A stretch of 64,000 nt of DNA from Acidobacteria bacterium UBA2994 (GTDB taxonomy: Bacteria; Acidobacteriota; Vicinamibacteria; Vicinamibacterales; UBA8438), in contig DEAA01000077.1 in the NCBI GenBank assembly GCA_002346545.1, forward strand, positions 1 to 64,000, given 5' to 3'. Both the position numbers and the translations under genes were made by a program. Below, piece after piece: positions 1-8,526 of the stretch. How positions within the stretch are numbered: position 1 is the stretch's first letter; each line of letters begins with the position of its first letter. The notes beneath the pieces were generated by a model that worked only from the letters and a program-made list of their open reading frames with translations, made no database searches and was not told the DNA's origin.

Positions 1-292
1 AGCGGGTATCGGGCGCCAGAGGGGCCAGCGTCGTCTGTGCGGTCAGGTGTCGATCCTCGGTGGTCTCGGCCCTGGCCTCCACGCCAGGTCCCGACCCGGT
101 GAGGGGTTCGGCGCGCACGCGCATGGTCGCGGGTCGGTCCGATCGGGCCCAGACCACGGCCGACACGCTGGTGACATCGCCGGCGGCGATGCCATGCGTG
201 ATGACAGGCCCGGTCTGGGCGCCGGCCGATCCAGCGGCCACGATGACCGAGGCCAAGCCGGCGCACACAAGGCGGCTCGGTAGCTTGCTCAT
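1..292 (-). CDS. PhoD-like alkaline phosphatase, N-terminal part (cut by window edge)
   Basis: Partial gene: the reading frame is open from an ATG at 292-290 to the first base of the window, so only about 97 N-terminal residues are visible. A GAGGAGGGAGGAA-type ribosome site lies just upstream of the ATG. The protein begins with a typical signal peptide (MSKLPSRLVCAGLASVIVAA, then GSAGAQ). It continues with ITHGIAAGDVTSVSAVVWAR, which resembles the Fn3-like N-terminal domain of PhoD phosphodiesterase/alkaline phosphatases, where a similar G-(V/I)-A-(S/A)-G-D-x-T-x-x-S-(A/V)-V-(V/L)-W-(A/S/T)-R motif occurs. The metallophosphatase domain would lie to the left of the window, so catalytic residues cannot be checked. 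The role would be periplasmic or extracellular phosphate-ester hydrolysis. Confidence 0.72.
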   Translation of the reverse strand, partial: MSKLPSRLVCAGLASVIVAAGSAGAQTGPVITHGIAAGDVTSVSAVVWARSDRPATMRVRAEPLTGSGPGVEARAETTEDRHLTAQTTLAPLAPDTR

Positions 293-741
293 CCGTTCCT
301 CCCTCCTCGATGCTCCAGGGACGGCCATGGTATCAGTGCAGCTGGCCTCGACCAGCCAAAACGCCGGCCGATGGCGGGACGAGCGTCATAGCAATCTGGA
401 TAGGGACCGACCCACTGCTGGCAGGCAGGGGTTCAATACGGGGGATACGGGTCAAGCGGGTGCGCGTGTGCAAGTTTGTGCAAGGAAGTTGGATACTTGT
501 GCGTACCCGTGACTACGAAGGACACTCTTTGTCGGGAAAGACAGGCCGTGACCACGCTTGAGCAGCCTTTGCACAAGCCTGGTGGGGCAGGGGGGGGCGC
601 AGGTTCAAATCCAGTCATCCCGACCAATGTACATAGGGGGCAACTGCGCATCGCGGTTGGCCTACTTTTCTTGCCTGGGCACTTCGGGGCCAGTTTGTGG
701 CCATTCTGTAGACAGCCGGACCGAATCAAAGGAGTCAAACC
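293..741. other. Intergenic gap without a supportable gene, except a tRNA relic
   Basis: Apart from the tRNA 3'-end fragment near 590-626 I see no gene here. Open frames crossing it on both strands lack a ribosome site and protein-like composition. The reverse-strand frame that reads GMTGFEP is the well-known false translation of a tRNA T-arm. The right end carries the ribosome site AAAGGAG of the next gene. Confidence 0.6.
590..626 (+). pseudogene. tRNA 3'-end relic (tRNA-Pro-like)
   Basis: The bases from 599 to 626 form the 3' part of a tRNA: a T-arm GCAGG-TTCAAAT-CCAGT (one A-A mismatch and one G-U pair), an acceptor strand CATCCCG, discriminator A and an encoded CCA. The end CCCGACCA matches what is usual for bacterial tRNA-Pro. 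The expected 5' half (a CGGGATG acceptor strand about 76 nt before the CCA, D-arm and anticodon arm) is absent. Such 3' fragments are typical footprints of integration into a tRNA gene or of a decayed copy. No integrase is visible in the window, so an att-site origin is only a possibility. Confidence 0.5.
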
Positions 742-1116
742 ATGAGAAGTTGCTCTGCCGCCGTACTGGGAATGATGGTTGCGGCCCTTGTCGGCATTGC
801 AGCGGCACAGTCCAACATCGCTGGAACCTGGGAAGGGGAAGCTACGCCCAGTGCCGGGGGTACGCCGAACACTTGGACCCAGACGTTAGAGCAGGACGGA
901 ATCCAGGTGACGGGATCGTATGTTGATGCGGTGGGTGCAAACGCTCAAGTCACGGGTACCCTGTCAGGAAATCAGGCTAGACTCGTGCTGCAGTTCGAAG
1001 GCTTTGCGGTTACGGCGAATTTTATCGTCGACGGCGACGAGTGGACCATGTGCACGTATAGCTCATCGGTCAATGACGAGATCCAGGGCACCTGTTCGGG
1101 GACACGCGCCCAGTAG
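742..1116 (+). CDS. Small secreted protein of unknown function
   Basis: Encodes 124 residues preceded by a good ribosome site (AAAGGAGTC, 729-737). The N-terminus is a clear signal peptide ending in an AAAQ-type cleavage site near residue 23. The mature part of about 100 residues starts SNIAGTWEGEA and alternates short hydrophobic and polar stretches (VTGSYVD, VTGTLSGNQARLVLQF, VTANFIVDGDEWTM). That pattern is common in small secreted beta-barrel or lipocalin-like proteins in which the G-x-W motif lies near the start. Two cysteines (C108 and C118) could form a disulfide. No catalytic motif is visible. It is a plausible periplasmic or secreted protein, but I cannot name the family. Confidence 0.7.
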   Translation: MRSCSAAVLGMMVAALVGIAAAQSNIAGTWEGEATPSAGGTPNTWTQTLEQDGIQVTGSYVDAVGANAQVTGTLSGNQARLVLQFEGFAVTANFIVDGDEWTMCTYSSSVNDEIQGTCSGTRAQ

Positions 1117-1150
1117 CCGATACCAGCTTCCAGAAATTGAGGAAATCGAA

Positions 1151-1495
1151 ATGCCAGTCACTACGTTCGCCGCTCCCATCTTGCCTGGAAAGACTGAAGT
1201 CTGGAAACAAGCAGTTCAAGAGATGACCGGTTCCCGCAAGAGCGAGCACGAGGAATCACGGCGCCGCATGGGGATTACCAGGGAAATCGCGAGCCTCCAA
1301 TCAACACCTCAAGGCGACTGCGTGGTCGTCTGCCTAGAGGCAGATGACCCGGACGCAATCATCGCAAGAATCTTGACCTCTGACTTTCCGTTTGACCGCT
1401 GGTTTTCGGAGACGATCCTCAAAGGGGTGCATGGCATTGGCGGGCCAGGAGGACCGCCCCCGCCGAATCAGGTGTTCGTTGATTGGGAGGCGTGA
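1151..1495 (+). CDS. DUF6176-like small protein
   Basis: Encodes 114 residues from the ATG at 1151. A GAGG ribosome site lies 8 nt upstream, and a longer in-frame extension to the left overlaps the previous gene and is not protein-like. The sequence (MPVTTFAAPILPGKTEVWKQ near the start, then SRRRMGITREIA, TPQGDCVVVCLEADDP, SDFPFDRWFSE, GVHGI) matches my recollection of a small orphan family annotated DUF6176. Members have about 110 residues, likely fold as a dimeric alpha-beta barrel, and have no known activity. It lies 34 nt after the preceding secreted protein in the same direction and may share its transcript. Function is unknown. Confidence 0.68.
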   Translation: MPVTTFAAPILPGKTEVWKQAVQEMTGSRKSEHEESRRRMGITREIASLQSTPQGDCVVVCLEADDPDAIIARILTSDFPFDRWFSETILKGVHGIGGPGGPPPPNQVFVDWEA

Positions 1496-1749
1496 GCAGA
1501 TCGCCGAAGCCCAACTCCTGGCTCGAAAGTGGGACGAGACGCGCCCGCGTCACCCGTAAGTGCCCATTCCCGCGTGGCCATTAGTGGCCATGTTTCGGCC
1601 GCGGGCGCATACCGGTGACCACCCGGGGCATTTTCTGCCAATATAGACGGACCGCGATTATGGCTGACCAGCGTTTGCATAAGACTACGGTGCGTTGGTC
1701 TGAACTCTTTCTTAGTCCAGAGCCGACCAAGGTCGGCAGGAGGGTCGAC

Positions 1750-2757
1750 GTGCGAAGCAAGCATGGGTTCGTCCTCGGTGTCCTGATGGCGGTTCTCGCT
1801 GCCGCCGCGCCCAGCTTCGGCCAGAGGTCTCGCGTCGTCGACCCGAACTGGACGACTCCTCGGACCTCGTTCGGTCATCCGGACTTGCAGGGGCTCTGGG
1901 GCAACAAAACCATCACGCCGACCGAGCGCCCTGACTCCGCTGAGGGTCGGGCGTATCTCTCCGACGAGGAAATGGCGGCGACCAACCAGCGCCGGGTCGA
2001 TTCCCTCCAAGTGCAGGATGACGCGCCGCCGGAGAGGACAGTTGCCGGGGGACGGATCGGTGCCTACGGGAGCTACTGGCTTGACGGAGGTGAAGGTGTG
2101 CTCCCAACCGGACAAACCTCACTCGTCATGGACCCGTCGAACGGTCGGGCTCCGATTCGGCCCTGGGCGGAACGGGCCAAAGCCCACCGACTCGCAACGG
2201 AAGGTGACGACTACCGGTACATGAGCACGCTCGATCGGTGTCTCTCGCGAGGGGTCCCGGGGTCAATGCTTCCGGCCGCCTACAACAACACCCATAGGAT
2301 CGTGCAGACACCGGACTATGTCGTGCTGCAGCACGAGATGATCCATGACCTGCGGGTAATTCCGCTATCGGATCACCCGTTCGTGGATGAGCGAATCGGA
2401 TTATGGATGGGGGATGCGCGAGCCCACTGGGAGGGAGATGTGCTCGTGGTTCAAACTCGGAACTTCCATGACCGTGGCTGGCTGGCCACGAGCGGGGCGG
2501 GCCGGCGCTTGAAAGGGATTCCGACCAGTCCTGCGATGCGGGTAATCGAACGGTACGAGCGGGTATCCGAGACCACGATTATGTGGAGTGTCACGGTCGA
2601 CGACCCGTGGGTTTACACCAGTTCCTGGACGATTTCGATGCCGCTGACCGCTGAGCCCGGCTATGTCGTCTACGAGTACGCTTGCCACGAAGGTAACTAC
2701 TCGATTCCGAACATGCTGGCCGGCGCTCGGGTGGACGACGCCAAGGCTCGCGACTAA
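1750..2757 (+). CDS. Secreted protein of a large acidobacterial-type family, function unknown
   Basis: Encodes 335 residues from a GTG at 1750. This start is chosen because a perfect AGGAGG (1738-1743) lies 6 nt upstream and the protein then opens with a signal peptide (MRSKHGFVLGVLMAVLAAAA, cleaved after SFGQ). An ATG 45 codons earlier gives a non-signal extension. The mature part opens with WTTPRTSFGHPDLQGLWGN, a DLQG-x-W motif I associate with a widespread, uncharacterised secreted family that is very abundant in Acidobacteriota and occurs in several copies per genome. Later segments include MDPSNGRAPIRPWAE, LDRCLSRGVPG and YYACHEGN-like YEYACHEGNYS. No enzyme activity is established for the family, and no membrane segment follows the signal. 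Confidence 0.72.
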   Translation: MRSKHGFVLGVLMAVLAAAAPSFGQRSRVVDPNWTTPRTSFGHPDLQGLWGNKTITPTERPDSAEGRAYLSDEEMAATNQRRVDSLQVQDDAPPERTVAGGRIGAYGSYWLDGGEGVLPTGQTSLVMDPSNGRAPIRPWAERAKAHRLATEGDDYRYMSTLDRCLSRGVPGSMLPAAYNNTHRIVQTPDYVVLQHEMIHDLRVIPLSDHPFVDERIGLWMGDARAHWEGDVLVVQTRNFHDRGWLATSGAGRRLKGIPTSPAMRVIERYERVSETTIMWSVTVDDPWVYTSSWTISMPLTAEPGYVVYEYACHEGNYSIPNMLAGARVDDAKARD

Positions 2758-3055
2758 ACCCCAGAGCGGTCGTGTTTGGGATCCTGTAGGCCCGCGTGTC
2801 TTTGGGGCCCAGCCTCCGCGAGGGTCGCAACACTCGACGAGTCCGCCACGGGCGCGGACAACTTCCTCTGCTGCCAGCAGAGGGGGCCGACCTGCTGTTT
2901 GACACGGGCGTGAATTTGCTCGGTCAGGACCGCCCCACACCCACGCCGCTCATCCCTCTTCATGGCGGACGAAGCGGCGCACCCGGTTAAGATTTGGGCG
3001 ATGGCCCAGTTCTCCCTCGGCTCCCAGTTGTCTGAGTTGGGGCCGGCGTTCGGGT
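2758..3055. other. Short intergenic gap between convergent genes
   Basis: This stretch separates the forward secreted protein from the reverse sugar dehydrogenase. I found no hairpin followed by a T-run on either strand and no protein-like frame with a ribosome site. Open frames here are GC-driven. Confidence 0.5.
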
Positions 3056-4216
3056 TCAGCGGCGATCGACGGGCTCGAGCCTGACGATCCGTCCGGGTGC
3101 CCCCCGTGACTCGATGGCCAGGTAGATGTAGCCGTCTGGACCCTGACGCACATCACGGATACGTCCAAGTCCACGGGCGAGCGTCTCCTCACGCTCGATG
3201 CGTCCAGCCCGGTCGATACTAGGCGTCACGCGGGCCAACTGCTGCCCGGCGAGGCCGCCGATAAAGAAGTCGCCCTTCCAGCCCGGAAACCGGTCACCGG
3301 TGTAGATCAGCAGACTCGCCGTCGCGATCGAGGGGACCCAGAAATGGCGCGGGTTCTCCATGTCCTCGCCCCTCGTGCCGCCGTGGATCGCTGACCCGCT
3401 CCCGTAGTTGACGCCGTAGCCTACTACTGGCCATCCGTAGTTGACGCCAGGCTGAATCAGATTTAGCTCGTCTCCTCCCTGCGGACCGTGCTCCGTCGCC
3501 CAGACTTCGCCGGTTTCCGGGTGGATGGCCAGCCCCTGTGGATTGCGATGTCCATAGCTCCAAACCTCGGGCTTTGCTGAGGTGTGCCCGACGAACGGAT
3601 TATCCGCTGGAACCCTGCCGTCGTCGTGCAAACGCACAGTGACTCCATGATGGTTTGACGGATCCTGGGCGGGGTGCGACGAGAGGTCCCCGGCCGGTCG
3701 TGCCATGCGTTCGCCGACGGTCACCCACAGCATCCCCTCTCCGTCCCAGGCCATCCGGCCGCCATAGTGACCGCGTCCCTGGGAGTCGGCGACGAACACG
3801 TCTTCGAGGTCCACCAGCGAGTGGCTCTCAAAGCGTCCCCGGACCACCACTGTCGTTGAGCCCTCTGGAAGCGGTCGCGCGTAGCTCAGGTAGAGGAGCC
3901 GGTTGGTCGTAAAGTCCGTGTGGGGGAGCACCTCGAAGAGGCCGCCCTGGCCCTCTGCAAACACGGGAGGCACTCCGGCCACCGGTTCCCGCAGTAGCTT
4001 TCCGTCTCGAACGAGACGGAGCTGCCCAGGGCGTTCAGTGACGAGCAGGTCGCCATTCGGAAGCCAGGCAATCGACCAGGGCGTGTCGAAGCCCTCCGCG
4101 ACGGTCGCCACTTGGAAGTCATGCTCTATCGAGCGATAGTCTGGCTGGGCCCAGGCAACTCCAGCCAAGGCCGCGCTCAGCAGTAGGCATGACAGCAGCT
4201 CTTGCATCGTGGTCAT
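3056..4216 (-). CDS. Secreted PQQ-dependent aldose sugar dehydrogenase (GSDH family)
   Basis: Encodes 386 residues with a signal peptide (cleavage likely after AWAQ, residue 24) and a GAGGAG ribosome site before the ATG. It matches the soluble glucose/sorbosone dehydrogenase six-bladed propeller family (YliI/Asd type). Visible motifs are GFDTPWSIAWLPNGDLLVTER near residue 42, GHYGGR at 149-154 (the His is the presumed catalytic base), GHRNPQGLA at 222-230 and TEHGPQGGDELN at 241-252. These correspond to the PQQ-binding Arg and the calcium/PQQ site of the family. It would oxidise aldose sugars in the periplasm and pass electrons to the respiratory chain. Length is normal. The cofactor would be imported or made elsewhere, since no pqq genes are nearby. 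Confidence 0.85.
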   Translation of the reverse strand: MTTMQELLSCLLLSAALAGVAWAQPDYRSIEHDFQVATVAEGFDTPWSIAWLPNGDLLVTERPGQLRLVRDGKLLREPVAGVPPVFAEGQGGLFEVLPHTDFTTNRLLYLSYARPLPEGSTTVVVRGRFESHSLVDLEDVFVADSQGRGHYGGRMAWDGEGMLWVTVGERMARPAGDLSSHPAQDPSNHHGVTVRLHDDGRVPADNPFVGHTSAKPEVWSYGHRNPQGLAIHPETGEVWATEHGPQGGDELNLIQPGVNYGWPVVGYGVNYGSGSAIHGGTRGEDMENPRHFWVPSIATASLLIYTGDRFPGWKGDFFIGGLAGQQLARVTPSIDRAGRIEREETLARGLGRIRDVRQGPDGYIYLAIESRGAPGRIVRLEPVDRR

Positions 4217-4292
4217 CGATCGTCTCCTCGAATGTTTCGTTGATACCCGCCGGAACGAGAACCGTAGGTCGCTACGGTGACCTGTGAGAGGG

Positions 4293-6188
4293 TCAGCGGC
4301 CGCGTCGAAGCTCGACCATCGCTGGCTCTGGGCCGAGTTGCACCAACGGGTCGGTCGTCTTTCGGAGCGACGCGTAATCGAATTGCGGTCTCCAACGACC
4401 GAGCAACCGGCTCCACTGAAAGCGCAGATACTCCTTCAAGTTCTTCCACGCCCGTGCGCCTCCGCGTTGTTTCCAGCATCGCAGTAGCACTGCGACGAGT
4501 AGGAACCGGCGGACCCGATACGAGAAGATCGGATAGAAGACCGTGATCTGCTTCCAGCGATTCTGCAGGAGCAGCCTCCACAAGGGAGGGAACGACTCCT
4601 TGCTTAGCAAGCCATGGGCGGAGTCTGCCTCGAACGTCACCGACACACTGTCGCGCGCTATGGTCTCCATCGTCCGCTGCGGTTCGTTGAAGTACCCGCT
4701 CTCGTTAGCCTTCTTCTCAAACCCCCTGGCGTACGTGACGACGATGTCCTTGTAATGGTCCAGACCGTACTTCTGGATGTAGGCATGATTGGTCTCGATC
4801 TGAATCAACGCCTGCCAAGTGTCGCAAATCAGCTTTGGGTAGTCGGTGAAGTTCAATGTGTCGAGGGAACCACTTGCATTCTTGTCTGATATGTCCAGGA
4901 GGTAGCGCTCCTCCCCCTTCGGGTCGTCGCCGATGAGGCCTTGCATCCGGCCGTACTCGTAGAGCGGTGTGCCAGGTAGCGCTTGCGCGTAATTGATGCT
5001 GATACTGTTCGGGTTCTGGCGCTTATCGAGCAGAAGCGCCCACTTCGTGAACTCTATCGTCTCCTTTATGGTTTCTGGGCTTTCGCCAGGCATGCCCAGG
5101 ACCAATTGGACCGCGGTGTACATGCCGGCCTCGATCGTCCACTGCATCGCGGTGAAGTTGGTCTTGATATCGAGCTTCTTCTCCATCACCTCTAGCATCT
5201 TCGGACTGCCGGTCTCCATTCCGTAGATGACGCAGACGCACCCGGCGTCCTTGAGTGCCGCAATCATCTCCTTGGTGACCGTGTTCGCCCGCATTCCACC
5301 CACGCGCCAGATGAGCCCCAGCGGCTTCAGCTTGCGACACAGCTCCATCGTCCACTTGCGATCGGAGCCAAAGTTCTCGCCAGACAGGCACAGGTACCCG
5401 ACGTTGTACTTGTCCACTACGTAATTGATCCGCTCGATCATGATGTCGACCGGGATGTAGCGGATTCCCTTGTCCCAACGATGACAGAAGGTGCACTTCG
5501 CTACGCACCCCTTGTGGGACATGATGGTCGCCAGCCTCTTGCCTTCGAGAGCATCTGGCAGTGACGGCGTGTCCGAGTCACTCCAGTTCGTGAAGACCCA
5601 CGCCGGAGACGATTCAGGATCGGGAAAAAAATGCTCAATTTGTGATGCCCGCTCGAGGTCTTCCCAGTCGAAGTCGTAGACCTCCTCCTTGGGCAGCTGA
5701 TCCTCGTAACCAGTGTTCACCAGGTGGCCGGCATCGTCGAGAAACACCAGCCCCTTAATCTCTGTGAAATCCGCTTTAGATCGAGCTCCGCCCGCGATCG
5801 CATCGACGAAGTTCCCCAGTACGACTTCGCCCTCGGCCAGCACGCAGTAGTCCACGCCGGTCTCCTGGAGCACGATCTCGGCGCTCGCTGCAAGATTCCC
5901 GCCGAGGATGACCACGCTATCTGGCAGGGCTTCCTTGATGGCCAGTGTCAGCCACTTGGTGAAGGCATAGGCCGTGGAGACGACAGCACTGATCCCGACG
6001 ACGTCCGGCGCATAGCGTGTCACCGTGTCGAGGATTTCTTCCTTCGTTGGCCTGAGGTTATCGATGTCATAGAACATCACATCGGTGTAACCGCGTTTGC
6101 GGAGCGCCTTCTGCAGCGAAAGGCACGCGACTGGGGGGAATTCCGTTGGGACGTTACGAATGGGTGTGGTGAGCAGTTGGACCCTCAT
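4293..6188 (-). CDS. B12-binding domain radical SAM protein
   Basis: Encodes 631 residues from the ATG at 6188. A GAGGAGG ribosome site sits just upstream, and a further 29-codon extension to 6275 lacks one. Residues 1 to about 150 look like a cobalamin-binding domain (MRVQLLTTP..., DVVGISAVVST, VVILGGNLA, VDYCVLAEGE). The radical SAM cluster motif C-x3-C-x2-C is at C228, C232 and C235 (CVAKCTFC), followed by GMETGSPKMLEVM and VLGMPGESPETI. The roughly 200-residue C-terminus is rich in basic and aromatic residues and may contact a membrane or substrate. Such class B enzymes methylate or rearrange unreactive carbon or phosphorus centres (BchE, HpnR and PhpK are relatives). The substrate cannot be told. 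It stands alone, with the GSDH gene 76 nt downstream. Confidence 0.85.
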   Translation of the reverse strand: MRVQLLTTPIRNVPTEFPPVACLSLQKALRKRGYTDVMFYDIDNLRPTKEEILDTVTRYAPDVVGISAVVSTAYAFTKWLTLAIKEALPDSVVILGGNLAASAEIVLQETGVDYCVLAEGEVVLGNFVDAIAGGARSKADFTEIKGLVFLDDAGHLVNTGYEDQLPKEEVYDFDWEDLERASQIEHFFPDPESSPAWVFTNWSDSDTPSLPDALEGKRLATIMSHKGCVAKCTFCHRWDKGIRYIPVDIMIERINYVVDKYNVGYLCLSGENFGSDRKWTMELCRKLKPLGLIWRVGGMRANTVTKEMIAALKDAGCVCVIYGMETGSPKMLEVMEKKLDIKTNFTAMQWTIEAGMYTAVQLVLGMPGESPETIKETIEFTKWALLLDKRQNPNSISINYAQALPGTPLYEYGRMQGLIGDDPKGEERYLLDISDKNASGSLDTLNFTDYPKLICDTWQALIQIETNHAYIQKYGLDHYKDIVVTYARGFEKKANESGYFNEPQRTMETIARDSVSVTFEADSAHGLLSKESFPPLWRLLLQNRWKQITVFYPIFSYRVRRFLLVAVLLRCWKQRGGARAWKNLKEYLRFQWSRLLGRWRPQFDYASLRKTTDPLVQLGPEPAMVELRRGR

Positions 6189-6357
6189 GGGCCTCCTCAA
6201 TGAACCTAACGAGGGAACTCGACCGGGAATTATACCAGCCAGACCTGGCGCCCACGCTGAACGGCCATCCGTCACGAGCCGGGAACGTCGACCCTTCTTA
6301 CACGTCTCCTGCTCGACTTAGACCGAGGCAGTCGCCGCAAGAACGCTTATAGACGGT

Positions 6358-6843
6358 TCATGTACCGACTGAGCCGGACGCCCTAGCCTTGGTCGCCGCT
6401 GTCGGGGCTACCTCGAGTTGTCGATGCCGGGCCACGGCCATTGTGGCATTGGCCCGCGTCGGGTCTACCGTTCCTTGGAAGCGAGCCCCCTCCTCTATGC
6501 TCAGGTTGGGACTGCAGACTCGGCCCGAGACATTCGACGAGGACCGCAACTCGATGATGGCGGAAGCGGTGAGCCGCCCTTGGACCTGGCCGAGCACGGT
6601 TATGGTCTGGGCGCAGACGTCCCCATTCACCCGCCCGGTCCCGCCGATCGCAACCCCATGGTCTGGCAGGACCACATCACCATCGATCGTCCCTTCGATA
6701 ATCAGATGCTCGCTGGCGGTGACCTGGCCTACGATGTGAACCCCGCGCCCGATCGAGGTGACAACTGCCGAACGGGCAACCGCCGGCCGGTGGGCGGGGT
6801 TGGCCGGAACGGGAATGGGAGGCTGTCGTTCTGTGGAAGACAT
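6358..6843 (-). CDS. Bactofilin (polymer-forming cytoskeletal protein)
   Basis: Encodes 161 residues. After a proline-rich disordered tail of about 27 residues comes the bactofilin core (roughly 28-140). It is built of short right-handed beta-helix turns: GRGVHIVGQVTASEHLIIEG, DGDVVLPDHGVAIGGTGRVN, GDVCAQTITVLGQVQGRLTA and so on. A second short tail rich in Ala and Thr follows. Bactofilins polymerise without nucleotide at the membrane and act as scaffolds in cell shape, polar positioning or peptidoglycan remodelling. The gene is alone, 170 nt after the radical SAM gene on the same strand. No clear ribosome site is visible before the ATG. Confidence 0.88.
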   Translation of the reverse strand: MSSTERQPPIPVPANPAHRPAVARSAVVTSIGRGVHIVGQVTASEHLIIEGTIDGDVVLPDHGVAIGGTGRVNGDVCAQTITVLGQVQGRLTASAIIELRSSSNVSGRVCSPNLSIEEGARFQGTVDPTRANATMAVARHRQLEVAPTAATKARASGSVGT

Positions 6844-7055
6844 ATCAAGGAACCAAGATCACTGGTCGACTGCCTCACGCTATTGAGGATGGACTCCGGA
6901 CTCGAGCGTCTCCGGGCGAGCACGCTCACAAACCTGCAAGCCGGACGGAACATACGCTGGCCGCGACCGAGACCCACGAGGGCGCCCGTCCTCTGACACC
7001 TATGATAAGTCGTAGAAAGCCCTGGACCGACAGTGCGCAATAGGTCGGAAAAAGA

Positions 7056-7130
7056 TGGAGCGGGAGACGGGGATCGAACCCGCGACCAACGGCTTGGGAA
7101 GCCGTGACTCTACCACTGAGCTACTCCCGC
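7056..7130 (-). tRNA. tRNA-Gly(CCC)
   Basis: The reverse strand folds as a complete cloverleaf: acceptor GCGGGAG pairing with CTCCCGC, D-arm GCTCAGTGGTAGAGT, and anticodon stem ACGGC/GCCGT with loop TTCCCAA. This puts CCC at positions 34-36. The T-arm is GCGGG-TTCGATC-CCCGT, the discriminator is T, and CCA is encoded at 7058-7056. It decodes GGG glycine codons. The complementary strand reads as the spurious peptide RETGIEPATNGLGSRDSTTE. Confidence 0.95.
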
Positions 7131-7167
7131 CGACCGGACGTAACCGAAATTGTACCAGAAACTCGCT

Positions 7168-8526
7168 TCAGCTCCGGATGACAGCGAGCACCTCGTCTCG
7201 CCGTTCGGCCATCTCTTCCGGCGTCGAGCCCTCCAGATTTAGACGGAGCAGAGGCTCGGTGTTCGAAGGCCGGACGTTGAAGTGCCAGGTGGGGTATTCC
7301 ACCGAGATACCGTCCATGCGGTACTGGTAACCGTCGGCATACTTCGCAGCCAGTGCCTCGATTCTCTGAGCGACCAGGCGCTGATCTTCGAGGGCGGTGT
7401 TGATCTCGCCGGAAATGAAATAGCGCTCACGGAGCGGAGCAAGTAATTCGCGTAGGGTTTGCCGGCGCGCCGACATCAGTTCAAGAATCAGCAGGGCGGG
7501 AATAAAACCGTTATCCGCGTAGAAGTTCTCCCGGAAGTAGTAGTGTCCGGTGACCTCTCCGCCGAAGATCGCGTTCTCTTCACGCATCCGGGTCTTGAAG
7601 AACGCATGTCCGACACGGTTCATCAACGAGCTCCCCCCATGAGCAGCGACGGTATCCTTGACGGCGTGGCTGGCACGCACGTCGTAGAGCACCGTGGCGC
7701 CAGGATCTCTTACTAGAAAGGCTTCGGCCAGGAGCGCCGTGATGAAGTCGCCTGAGACAAACTCGCCCTCTCCGTCGACGAAGAAGCAGCGGTCGGCATC
7801 ACCATCCCAGGCGATCCCGGCGTCGGCCGACGAGGCGGTCACCGCCGCGACAAGATCTCGCCGGTTCTCCTCGAGCAGCGGGTTCGCCTCGTGATTGGGG
7901 AACGATCCGTCGACCTCGAAACAGAGACGCTGTGTTCGGCAGGGCAGTCGATCGAAGAGTGGCGGCGCGACCAATCCGGCGATTCCGCTACCGGCATCGA
8001 GGACCAGTGAATACGGCCGAATCGCCTCGACATCGATGAAGCCCAGGATGTGTTCGAGGTAGTCGCCCAGCACGTCGGCAACGGACACCGCACCGGCTTG
8101 TTGGGCGGGCGCCGGCACCGAATCGGCGAGCAACATGTCGCGGATGTCTGAAATGCCCGCATCGCCACTCAATGGCAACGCACCTCGTCCGACGAGCTTG
8201 ATGCCGTTGTACCGGCCCGGATTATGGGAGGCCGTGATCTGCGCTCCACCGTCGAGATCGGCTCGGGCCACAGCAAAGTAAAGCTGGTCGGTGCCCAGAA
8301 GGCCGAGGTCGACCACGTCGGCCCCTTGGGCGCGCGCGCCCTCGATGAAGGCGGCAGCTATGGCCGGAGAAGAGAGGCGCATGTCCCGGCTGACCGCGAT
8401 CCGGCGGGCGGAGAGATGGGCCACGAAGCCACGGCCGATTTCCCTCGCCAGCGTTTCATCGATCTGATCCGGATAGAGCCCTCGCACGTCGTAGGCCTTG
8501 AAGACGCCAGGGTCAAATGTCGACAT
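7168..8526 (-). CDS. Phosphomannomutase/phosphoglucomutase
   Basis: Encodes 452 residues of the alpha-D-phosphohexomutase superfamily. It has the phosphoserine loop ITASHNP with Ser100, the magnesium loop DGDADR at 241-246, the sugar-binding GGEVTGHYYF segment and a C-terminal phosphate-binding loop RPSNTEPLLRL. These are the four conserved sites in normal order, so the enzyme should be active. It interconverts hexose 6- and 1-phosphates (mannose and/or glucose) to supply nucleotide-sugar synthesis. Its ATG lies directly after the TGA of the nucleotidyltransferase gene, so the two are translated as a pair and likely run consecutive steps. ManB/AlgC-type assignment is by length and motifs. Substrate choice cannot be settled by eye. 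Confidence 0.88.
   Translation of the reverse strand: MSTFDPGVFKAYDVRGLYPDQIDETLAREIGRGFVAHLSARRIAVSRDMRLSSPAIAAAFIEGARAQGADVVDLGLLGTDQLYFAVARADLDGGAQITASHNPGRYNGIKLVGRGALPLSGDAGISDIRDMLLADSVPAPAQQAGAVSVADVLGDYLEHILGFIDVEAIRPYSLVLDAGSGIAGLVAPPLFDRLPCRTQRLCFEVDGSFPNHEANPLLEENRRDLVAAVTASSADAGIAWDGDADRCFFVDGEGEFVSGDFITALLAEAFLVRDPGATVLYDVRASHAVKDTVAAHGGSSLMNRVGHAFFKTRMREENAIFGGEVTGHYYFRENFYADNGFIPALLILELMSARRQTLRELLAPLRERYFISGEINTALEDQRLVAQRIEALAAKYADGYQYRMDGISVEYPTWHFNVRPSNTEPLLRLNLEGSTPEEMAERRDEVLAVIRS

Noticed and set aside
433-738. Reverse open frame reading GMTGFEPAPP
   Set aside because: It is the familiar false translation of a tRNA T-arm. The real signal is the tRNA 3' relic at 590-626 on the forward strand.
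7055-7330. Forward open frame starting MERETGIEPATNG
   Set aside because: Antisense of tRNA-Gly(CCC) and of the phosphomannomutase 3' end.
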